13,748 nucleotides of DNA from JASLQO01 sp002327525 (lineage in GTDB: Bacteria; Pseudomonadota; Gammaproteobacteria; Pseudomonadales; Azotimanducaceae): the NCBI GenBank assembly GCA_030744435.1, contig JASLQO010000021.1, positions 1 through 13,748 on the forward strand, written 5' to 3'. The notes below the pieces were generated by a model. That model saw only the letters and a program-made list of their open reading frames with translations, ran no database searches and was not told where the DNA came from. Of the stretch, positions 1 through 5,714 are shown piece by piece (position 1 is the first letter of the stretch; each line of letters begins with the position of its first letter). The position numbers and the translations under genes are program-made.

Positions 1-64
1 GACCACTTTCATGCTCCTTTAGAATCCCAATGATCTGCTCTTCGCTGTAGCGCTTGCGCTTCAT
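1..64 (-). CDS. IS3-family transposase OrfA, N-terminal fragment (cut by window edge)
   Basis: The minus strand from the ATG at 64-62 encodes MKRKRYSEEQIIGILKEH followed by ESG before the window ends. SEEQIIGIL is the hallmark start of the helix-turn-helix OrfA protein of IS3-family elements (IS2/IS407-like groups). OrfA binds the IS ends and, after a -1 frameshift, is fused to the DDE catalytic protein OrfB. A good ribosome-binding site (GGGAGAAG) lies just upstream of this ATG. Only 21 codons are visible, so whether the element is intact cannot be judged. The family call is firm; the subgroup is not. Confidence 0.88.
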   Translation of the reverse strand, partial: MKRKRYSEEQIIGILKEHESG

Positions 65-138
65 ATCCACTTCTCCCTGGCATCAATGTTACGGGAAAAG
101 TCTCTTTCTCAATGGCCATGTTTTTGGGGGAAAGGTCA
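1..138 (-). mobile_element. Partial IS3-family insertion sequence (5' end)
   Basis: The first 138 bases look like the 5' end of an IS3-family element read on the minus strand; the rest lies beyond the left edge. Two things support this: the start of an OrfA-type transposase gene (see that entry), and a candidate terminal inverted repeat reading TGACCTTTCCCCCAAAAAC inwards on the minus strand (plus positions 138 to 120). The terminal TG and pyrimidine-rich start resemble ends of IS407-group members of IS3. The outer boundary at 138 is inferred from this motif alone. The other end and the target duplication cannot be seen here. Confidence 0.6.
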
Positions 139-204
139 CACCGCCAGCCCGACCGAAACTACAAGGTGCACCAGAAGCGCTTTGTAGGCTTGTGCGTCGA
201 ATAC

Positions 205-242
205 GCGTTTCAGGTAGTCAGTAGCGTTTCAGGTAGTCAGTA
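205..242. repeat. Perfect 19-bp tandem duplication
   Basis: The unit gcgtttcaggtagtcagta occurs twice in a row with no mismatch, at 205-223 and 224-242. The unit length is not a multiple of three, so in any former coding sequence one copy would be a frameshifting duplication. It lies about 70 bp from the inferred IS end, in otherwise unassigned DNA. Slipped-strand duplication is the simplest origin. Confidence 0.9.
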
Positions 243-351
243 CCAAGGCGGGTTCTGGTGGTGGCAGACGTATATTCCGCAAGAGCTCACGTCGATAGGT
301 CATAGCCAAAGTGACGTGCCCGAGGTCTCACGTTCACCAAGATAAGGTGAG

Positions 352-531
352 ATGATGAATTGCTGTTGGCCGCATCAATCGAAATGGTTTGTTTCCCTTG
401 TTTCCGAAGATGGTCGTCGGGTCTCGCAGGCCACGGATGGCCTGGATGCGGCGGTGACCTTTCTCAGAGACTGTTTAGGCGGAGCCTGGGGCTGTCGGAT
501 ATGGTTGAATATCGTCCAGGCAGGTAATTGA
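352..531 (+). CDS. Doubtful small ORF, 59 aa, unknown
   Basis: A 59-codon frame starts at tandem ATG codons (352 and 355) preceded by AAGGTGAG, a usable ribosome-binding site, and stops at 529-531. The product is rich in Trp and Cys at its N-terminus and reads TDGLDAAVTFLRDCLGG in the middle, which would form a helix. I recognise no family, signal peptide or domain. It may be a fragment of a decayed gene or a chance frame in GC-rich DNA. Confidence 0.2.
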   Translation: MMNCCWPHQSKWFVSLVSEDGRRVSQATDGLDAAVTFLRDCLGGAWGCRIWLNIVQAGN

Positions 532-548
532 GGAGCGCTATACCGAGG

Positions 549-579
549 TTGGGCTCGAGCAATAGAATCCTGCTAATAC
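549..579 (+). promoter_or_regulatory. Candidate sigma-70 promoter of the 637-4366 operon
   Basis: TTGGGC (549-554) and TAATAC (574-579) are separated by 19 bp, and the -10 hexamer is preceded by TGC, making an extended -10 element (TGCTAATAC). Transcription would start near 586 and give a leader of about 50 nt before the ATG at 637. The spacer is longer than the 17-bp optimum, so this rests mainly on the extended -10. Confidence 0.25.
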
Positions 580-636
580 ACACAAGATGAGGGGTAACTT
601 CCCGCATCTTTATCTACACAAGGCAAGTACAAGTAA

Positions 637-2667
637 ATGAAGCATGTGACTAGAGCTACAGCGCTTGTCGTTGGGCTCATCGTTTCTTCTGTCGGCAACG
701 GAGACATCCAACGTACCTCTGACGGCAAGCTAGATCTGTCTGGTGTGTACAATATTGCCACAGTTACTCTCATCGAAGGACCGGAAGAGTTGGGCAACAT
801 TAAGACGCTAGCTTCGCCTGAAGCGCCGGCTATGGATGATGGTTCCGCAGTCGCTGCACAGCGGCAGCGTGCCGAGATTGAAACGATCCGGGAGCAGATG
901 CCCGGTCGGGTGGTTTATGAACGCGCTTGCGCCGAGTGTCACGATGGCGGCGTGGTGCGCGCGCCGCACAAAGAAATGGTCTCGATGATGACGGTCAAAG
1001 CCATCCACTTCGCGCTGACCGATGGAGTGATGCAGGCCGACGCTGCTTCGTTGAGCGATGCAGAACGACTTCAGGTGGCCGAGTATCTGGCGGGGCGGAC
1101 CCTGGAGGAGGACAACCCCCCCGCATTGCTGGCCTGCACCAATGCGCGATTCGAGTTCGACCGGCCCCCCGCGTTCGATGGGTGGGGAGTGAATCGCGCC
1201 AACACGCGCCGCATCGATGCAGGGATTGAGGGGATCGATGGGGCTCGCTTTGCGGCACCGGAGTTGAAATGGGCTTTTGCCTTTCCGGGTGCGAACCGGG
1301 TCCGCTCGCAACCGGCGGTCGCGGGCGGGTTGGTGTTCGTCGGCAGCCACGACGGGGCCGTTTATGCATTGGGCGCCGAGACGGGCTGCGTCCACTGGAT
1401 CTATCAGGCCGGCGCGGAAGTCCGCACGGGCATCGTGGTCGACCCCTGGCAGGCGGGTGACACCGAAGCGCGCCCACGACTCTACTTCGGCGACCTGCTA
1501 GGGTCGGTCTACGCCGTCGATGCGATCACGGGTCAAGGTGTCTGGCGACACCGACCGGATGATCACCCCCACGCAACCATCACCGCGGCTCCGGCGCTGC
1601 ATGAAGGCCGTCTCTACGTATCGATCTCTGCGCTTGAGGTTGGTCGCGCCGCGGATCCGGCGTACGAGTGTTGCACGTTCCGCGGCTCGGTGGTGGCGTT
1701 CGATGCAGCGACGGGCGAACAGCTGTGGCAGACTTTCACGATCGCCGAGGAGCCGACGGTGCAAGGCCAGAATCGTTCGGGAACCGACATGTACGGCCCG
1801 TCGGGGGCAACCGTGTGGAATTCGCCGGCGATCGATGTGAAGCGTGGCCAGCTCTACTTCGGGACGGCCGAGAATGCGTCTTCACCAGCGACGCTGACCA
1901 GCGACGCGATCTTTGCCTTGCGCCTCGAGACGGGTGAGGTCGTCTGGACTTACCAGGGCACGCGGGGAGATGCCTGGAACGGCGCCTGTGATACCGAGCG
2001 CGATGATTCGTGTCCCGTCGAGAACGGACCGGATTTCGACTTCGGCGCGGCTGCGATGCTGATGACGACCAGTAAAGGACGCGATCTCGTGATCGGGGGT
2101 CAGAAGTCCGGGGCCGTGCATGCGTTAAACCCCGATACGGGCGAGCTGGTCTGGCAACGCCGTGTCGGTCGTGGCGGGATCCAGGGCGGCGTCCACTTCG
2201 GGATGGCGACGGACGGTGACCGGATCTTCGTGCCGATCACCGACATGCCCGATGGCCGAGCGTATTCGTATCCCTCGCGTCCGGGACTGCACGCGCTCGA
2301 TGCTTGGAGTGGACAGCCGCTGTGGTATGCGCCTGCGCCTACGGATGTGTGCGGCGATCGCAAGTTCTGTCATCCGGGAATCTCACAGGCGATCACATCA
2401 GTGAGTGACTGGGTGCTCGCCGGGGGCATGGACGGCGTGATGCGAGCCCACGATGCGGCGACGGGCGAGGTCGTCTGGTCCCACGACGCCAGCGGCTCGG
2501 TGACCACGACCTCCGGTGATCAGGCGCATGGTGGGTCGTTCGGTGGTGGGGCCGGGCCACTGATCCAGGATGGATTGTTGTTGATAAGTGCCGGCTACGG
2601 GATCTATTCTCACATGCCGGGGAACGTATTGCTGGCATTCGATGCAGGTGCTGAACGTGCTCGATAA
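637..2667 (+). CDS. Secreted cytochrome c / PQQ beta-propeller dehydrogenase (polyvinyl-alcohol-dehydrogenase-like)
   Basis: This 676-aa protein is probably a periplasmic quinohemoprotein oxidising an alcohol and passing electrons through its own heme c. Residues 1-22 form a basic then hydrophobic export signal. A cytochrome c domain follows, with heme motif C98-A-E-C101-H102 and a likely axial Met near 132 (GVMQADAASLSDAERLQVAEYL). From about residue 178 come seven recognisable PQQ-propeller strands of the type GSVYAVDAITG..W (e.g. near 240, 290, 350), and a vicinal cysteine pair C345-C346 in YECCTFRG. Heme-then-propeller order and length match polyvinyl-alcohol dehydrogenases; methanol- and glucose-type enzymes carry the heme C-terminally or lack it. 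Residues 28-70 (DLSGVYN...) add a segment absent from classical PVADH. The frame is closed by TAA directly before the ATG, fixing the start at 637 or later; the RBS is weak (AAGGCAAG). It heads a same-strand cluster, 66 bp before the first SDR. Substrate unknown. Confidence 0.85.
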   Translation: MKHVTRATALVVGLIVSSVGNGDIQRTSDGKLDLSGVYNIATVTLIEGPEELGNIKTLASPEAPAMDDGSAVAAQRQRAEIETIREQMPGRVVYERACAECHDGGVVRAPHKEMVSMMTVKAIHFALTDGVMQADAASLSDAERLQVAEYLAGRTLEEDNPPALLACTNARFEFDRPPAFDGWGVNRANTRRIDAGIEGIDGARFAAPELKWAFAFPGANRVRSQPAVAGGLVFVGSHDGAVYALGAETGCVHWIYQAGAEVRTGIVVDPWQAGDTEARPRLYFGDLLGSVYAVDAITGQGVWRHRPDDHPHATITAAPALHEGRLYVSISALEVGRAADPAYECCTFRGSVVAFDAATGEQLWQTFTIAEEPTVQGQNRSGTDMYGPSGATVWNSPAIDVKRGQLYFGTAENASSPATLTSDAIFALRLETGEVVWTYQGTRGDAWNGACDTERDDSCPVENGPDFDFGAAAMLMTTSKGRDLVIGGQKSGAVHALNPDTGELVWQRRVGRGGIQGGVHFGMATDGDRIFVPITDMPDGRAYSYPSRPGLHALDAWSGQPLWYAPAPTDVCGDRKFCHPGISQAITSVSDWVLAGGMDGVMRAHDAATGEVVWSHDASGSVTTTSGDQAHGGSFGGGAGPLIQDGLLLISAGYGIYSHMPGNVLLAFDAGAERAR

Positions 2668-2733
2668 GGCCAGGCTCGATGGGCAAGTGGCCTGGACGGC
2701 CGGTCGGAGTTTGGTCGTGACTGGAGGACCGTG

Positions 2734-3588
2734 ATGGGAGTATTCGATGACAAGGTGGCCGTCGTGACCGGCGCGGCTGTGGGTCTGGGTAACACCTTTG
2801 CGCGAGCGTTGGCGGCCGAGGGGGCGTCGCTCGCGGTCTGCGACGTGAGAGACGAGAACGCGGATCTGGCGGACGAACTGGACTCGCCGGTGATGGCCGT
2901 GCACGCGGACGTCTCCGATGCGGATGACGTCAAGCGTTTCATCGACGGCGCAATCGACTACTACGGGCAGATCGATATCCTGGTCTCGAACGCTGGTGTC
3001 TGGCGTGCCTCCCTGCCCACCGACGACATGGATAAGACGATCGACGACTACGACGTGGTGGTGGGCACCAACCTCAAAGGTGTGTTCCTGTGTGGCCGGG
3101 CGGTGATCCCGCACATGATCGAACGGGGCTCCGGCGAGATCATCAACGTCAACACCGACCATCTGCACACCTGCGGCGCGCCGTTCGAGTGGGACCACGG
3201 CGATGCCCCGGATTGCCCCTGGCAAGCGGACGGCCCGCGGCCCACGGGCGGCGGGCCCGCGATGGATCTCTACGACGCCAGCAAATGGGGCATCAACGGC
3301 CTGACGTTCGGCTGGTCGCAAGCGCTGGAACCGCACAACATACGGGTCAATGCGCTGTGCATGGGCGCAACCGATTCGTACATGCTGCGCAGCTTCCACA
3401 ACTTCGATCCGTCGCCGGAGGAAGAGGCCTCCTGGATGAAGGCGGAGGACGTTGCGCGAGTGATGCTTGAGCTGATCCAGGATGGACGCACGGGCGAGAA
3501 CATCGGCTTTGCGGTCGGCCACCCGGTAGTGTTGCCGGCGCGCCGCACCAATCCCTACTACATCCCGGGGGACCCGACACGTGATTGA
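2734..3588 (+). CDS. SDR-family oxidoreductase with enlarged active-site loop
   Basis: A 284-aa short-chain dehydrogenase/reductase. The Rossmann glycine motif is T12-G-A-A-V-G17-L-G19, NAG is at 86-88, and the catalytic pair is Y180-xxx-K184 (YDASK). Asp37 at the end of beta-2 (CDVRDE) favours NAD(H) over NADP(H). The usual catalytic serine position holds Thr141 (NVNT). Between it and Tyr180 are 38 residues instead of about 12, including H143, H145, C147, H155 and C161. I chose the ATG at 2734 over the in-frame GTG at 2731 because GGAGG (2723-2727) is then at proper spacing. It sits 66 bp after the PQQ dehydrogenase and overlaps the next SDR by 8 bp, so co-transcription is likely. A cytoplasmic NAD-dependent alcohol/ketone oxidoreductase is inferred; substrate unknown. 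Confidence 0.88.
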   Translation: MGVFDDKVAVVTGAAVGLGNTFARALAAEGASLAVCDVRDENADLADELDSPVMAVHADVSDADDVKRFIDGAIDYYGQIDILVSNAGVWRASLPTDDMDKTIDDYDVVVGTNLKGVFLCGRAVIPHMIERGSGEIINVNTDHLHTCGAPFEWDHGDAPDCPWQADGPRPTGGGPAMDLYDASKWGINGLTFGWSQALEPHNIRVNALCMGATDSYMLRSFHNFDPSPEEEASWMKAEDVARVMLELIQDGRTGENIGFAVGHPVVLPARRTNPYYIPGDPTRD

Positions 3589-4366
3589 CCTCAGTGGCCG
3601 TTCAGCAATCGTGACGGGTGGCGCCACCGGATTGGGGCGCGCGTTCGCTGCCGCGCTTGCGGCGGCCGGCGCCGATGTCACCCTGTGTGATGTCCGCGAG
3701 GACGCGCTCGCGGTCGCGGAGTCCCTCGCCGGACCGGGTCGCGTGCAGGGCCTGGTCGCGGACGTGTCGAAACGCGCAGACCTGGAACTCCTGGTCGATG
3801 CGGCCCGGGAGGGCTATGGGGGTGTCGATCTACTGGTCCACAACGCCGGGCGCTGGGCCCGGACGCCGGTGAGTGATGCGTACGAGAAGGCCGTGGTGGA
3901 TTGGGACGAGATCATGGGTACCAACTTGCGCGGTCTGCTGCTGCTGTCGCGGATGTGCGTGCCCTTGATGATCGAGCGCGGTGGTGGTGACATCGTGAAT
4001 ATCTCGACCTACTACGTGCTGCCGGCCAAGAGCCCGGGCACCAACCCGCCCGACACCGATCTCTACAATGCCTCGAAATGGGCGTTGAACGGCTTTACCC
4101 AGGCCTGGGCGATGGCGCTCGCCGAGCAGAATATCCGGGTCAATGGGGTGTGCATGGGGCCGACGGATACCGAGATGCTGCGCGGACTCTGGAAAGGAGA
4201 TCCACCCGCAGATTTCGCCGCAACCTGGATGCAGCCGGAGGAGATCGCCCAGCTGATGCTGGACCTGATCGAAGACGGTCGAAGCGGCGAGAATATCGGG
4301 GCATGGATAGGGGAGCCCGTTGCGCTGTCGCCTTCGCCTGCGAGGCACCGAACCATCACGGGGTAG
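3581..4366 (+). CDS. SDR-family oxidoreductase (paralogue of the preceding gene)
   Basis: A 261-aa short-chain dehydrogenase/reductase with T12-G-G-A-T-G17-L-G19, NAG at 88-90, and catalytic Y162-xxx-K166 (YNASK). Asp37 (CDVRED) predicts NAD(H) use. As in its neighbour, the serine position is a threonine (T143, in NIST) and the loop to Tyr162 is somewhat long, though it lacks the Cys/His-rich insert. The start is a GTG at 3581 inside the end of the upstream SDR, an 8-bp overlap typical of translational coupling; GGGGG at 3567-3571 is a possible RBS. Shared segments (NLRG/NLKG, NASKWALNG/DASKWGING, DGRSGENIG/DGRTGENIG) indicate an old tandem duplication. The pair may catalyse successive steps on products of the PQQ enzyme. 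The C-terminus ends 18 bp before repeat A. Confidence 0.88.
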   Translation: MIDLSGRSAIVTGGATGLGRAFAAALAAAGADVTLCDVREDALAVAESLAGPGRVQGLVADVSKRADLELLVDAAREGYGGVDLLVHNAGRWARTPVSDAYEKAVVDWDEIMGTNLRGLLLLSRMCVPLMIERGGGDIVNISTYYVLPAKSPGTNPPDTDLYNASKWALNGFTQAWAMALAEQNIRVNGVCMGPTDTEMLRGLWKGDPPADFAATWMQPEEIAQLMLDLIEDGRSGENIGAWIGEPVALSPSPARHRTITG

Positions 4367-4384
4367 CGTCGCGGAAAGAAACGC

Positions 4385-4501
4385 ACGGATAGGAAATATA
4401 ACAGGGATGTTCGGTATCGCGGTGTGGTCCGTGGTCAACGGCACAGTGGGGTAGTCGGGCGGTTCTGAGAGCTCAGAATCGAGTCAGAGGCGGGCTGCAG
4501 G
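4385..4501 (+). repeat. Interspersed ~117-bp repeat, copy A (diverged)
   Basis: This copy begins ACGGATAGGAAATATAACAG and differs from copy D at about 16 of 117 positions by eye (about 86% identity), without indels. It lies between two convergent operons, 18 bp after the second SDR. Its hairpin is a perfect 6-bp stem, TTCTGA (4463-4468), loop GAGC, TCAGAA (4473-4478). The last 12 bases (GCGGGCTGCAGG) are the least like the other copies. The minus-strand small ORF downstream of the luciferase-like gene ends inside it. Confidence 0.9.
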
Positions 4502-4664
4502 ATCTGTTCAGGTGCTTTACCTGCAGGATTTTCATTGCGCTGACCTCGCGTGTTGTCCTTGGTTCTACCCCCTCCACCAGGCGCTCGCCCTGACCATCTG
4601 CCAGGCTCATTGCGTAGACGTTGAACAACTCGCTACCGCTGTACGCGGGATGCGGCCTAGCCAT
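4473..4664 (-). CDS. Small ORF, 63 aa, directly downstream of the LLM gene; tail lies in repeat A
   Basis: The ATG at 4664-4662 follows the TAA of the luciferase-like gene with no gap (TAAATG), a configuration that allows translational coupling; GGAGG is 11 nt upstream. Residues 1-50 (MARPHPAYSGSELFNVYAMS..., EPRTTREVSAMKILQV) look protein-like and soluble, but I recognise no family. The frame crosses into repeat A and stops in that repeat's hairpin, so the last dozen residues come from repeat sequence. It may be a gene whose 3' end was replaced by the repeat, or a chance continuation. Confidence 0.35.
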   Translation of the reverse strand: MARPHPAYSGSELFNVYAMSLADGQGERLVEGVEPRTTREVSAMKILQVKHLNRSCSPPLTRF

Positions 4665-5660
4665 TTACAACACCGCCTCCGCCATAAATCGCAGCGTCTC
4701 CACGTCTTTGACCGAAACCAACAGCGATGTGATGGGGCTCTTTTCCCAATCTTTGATGCGCTCGACGATTCGCCCTTTGGACCCGCAAAGAGAGATCTCG
4801 TCGGCCAACGCATCCGGCACCGCTTCAAAAGCGCGCAGTCGCTCGCCTGCCATGAAGAGATCTTGTATCTCCTCCGCAGCGTCCGCAAAGCCCAGACGCG
4901 AAATGTGGTTTTTGTGCAGGTTGTAGCTTTTTGCTCCCATGCCACCGGCATAAAAGCCAACCTGCTGTTTCACCGGCGCGAGAGCCGCATCGAGATCGTC
5001 ATCGACGTTAACTCTGATGGTGGCTGCGATCTCAAACAAATCGTCCGCTCGATCAAGTGCTTTTTCATACACGCCCATGCGATAGGGAGAAATAAACATC
5101 GGCACCCAGCCCTGACAGAGCTCGGCGCCAAGGGCGACATTTTTGGGTCCTTCGGCACCTAGGAAAAGCGGTATCTCCCGGCGGTAGGGATGCGTTATGA
5201 GCCTTAGCGGCTTACCAAGACCCGTCCCGCCTTCCAATGGCAGCTGAAAGTACTCACCATCGAAATCCACCGGCTCTTCCCGAGCGAGTATCTTTCTGAA
5301 AAGCGTTATCCACTCGCGAGTCCTCGCCAGCGGTTTGCCATAGGGCAGCCCGTACCAACCCTCGACTACTTGCGGGCCGGAAACACCGATGCCGAGGATC
5401 AGGCGCCCTTGCGAGAACAGATCCAGCGTCGTCGCCGTCATCGCCGCATTTGCAGGCGTACGGGCCGACAGCTGCATGATGGACGTGCCCAGTTTCAGCC
5501 GCGTTGTCAGCGCACCGATCCAGGTGAGTGGCGTGAAACAATCGGAGCCATAGATTTCTCCGAACCATACCGACTCATAGCCGAGACGCTCGGCCTCCAG
5601 CGCTAGTTCGACCTGCCTGTTCGGATCATCGACAACCCCCAGCATCAACCCCAGCTTCAT
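4665..5660 (-). CDS. LLM-class (luciferase-like) flavin/F420-dependent oxidoreductase
   Basis: A 331-aa, full-length member of the bacterial luciferase-like TIM-barrel superfamily. The N-terminus MKLGLMLGVVDDPN with ESVWFGE (29-35), LKLGTSIMQLSARTPANAAM (55-74) and the segment LILGIGVSGPQVVEGWYG (87-104) match the F420-dependent subgroup near mycobacterial Rv3520c-type proteins rather than alkanal monooxygenase or the SsuD group. That subgroup is usually tied to coenzyme F420 in actinobacteria; whether this protein uses F420 or FMN cannot be decided from sequence. No signal peptide, so cytoplasmic. ATG start with GAGG 7 nt upstream. It is 54 bp downstream of the serine hydrolase gene on the same strand, suggesting one operon. 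A hydride transfer or Baeyer-Villiger-type oxygenation is possible; substrate unknown. Confidence 0.85.
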   Translation of the reverse strand: MKLGLMLGVVDDPNRQVELALEAERLGYESVWFGEIYGSDCFTPLTWIGALTTRLKLGTSIMQLSARTPANAAMTATTLDLFSQGRLILGIGVSGPQVVEGWYGLPYGKPLARTREWITLFRKILAREEPVDFDGEYFQLPLEGGTGLGKPLRLITHPYRREIPLFLGAEGPKNVALGAELCQGWVPMFISPYRMGVYEKALDRADDLFEIAATIRVNVDDDLDAALAPVKQQVGFYAGGMGAKSYNLHKNHISRLGFADAAEEIQDLFMAGERLRAFEAVPDALADEISLCGSKGRIVERIKDWEKSPITSLLVSVKDVETLRFMAEAVL

Positions 5661-5714
5661 ACGCCTGCCTCGTTCATTTGTTATACGGTTTAACTGTTTG
5701 CTACGTCTGACAGT

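Larger units (their letters stand above)
139..636. other. Gene-poor stretch between the IS end and the PQQ dehydrogenase gene
   Basis: I find no gene here that I can assign to a family. An open frame on the plus strand from 112 to 345 starts inside the IS end and runs through a 19-bp duplication, so it is probably not a natural gene. A 59-codon ORF at 352-531 is listed separately at low confidence. The stretch may be the remains of a gene broken by the IS insertion, but no parent family is recognisable. Confidence 0.5.

Noticed and set aside
2398..3681. A 427-codon minus-strand ORF opposite the first SDR.
   Set aside because: It is antisense to a well-supported SDR and the end of the PQQ gene in GC-rich DNA, where antisense frames stay open by codon bias; its product has no recognisable motifs.
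4385..4501. Repeat A as a Rho-independent terminator for the SDR operon.
   Set aside because: The hairpin stem is only 6 bp, near the middle of the unit, and no T-tract follows it on either strand.
4512..5162. A 216-codon plus-strand ORF opposite the luciferase-like gene.
   Set aside because: Antisense to a full-length conserved enzyme; no RBS and no recognisable domain.
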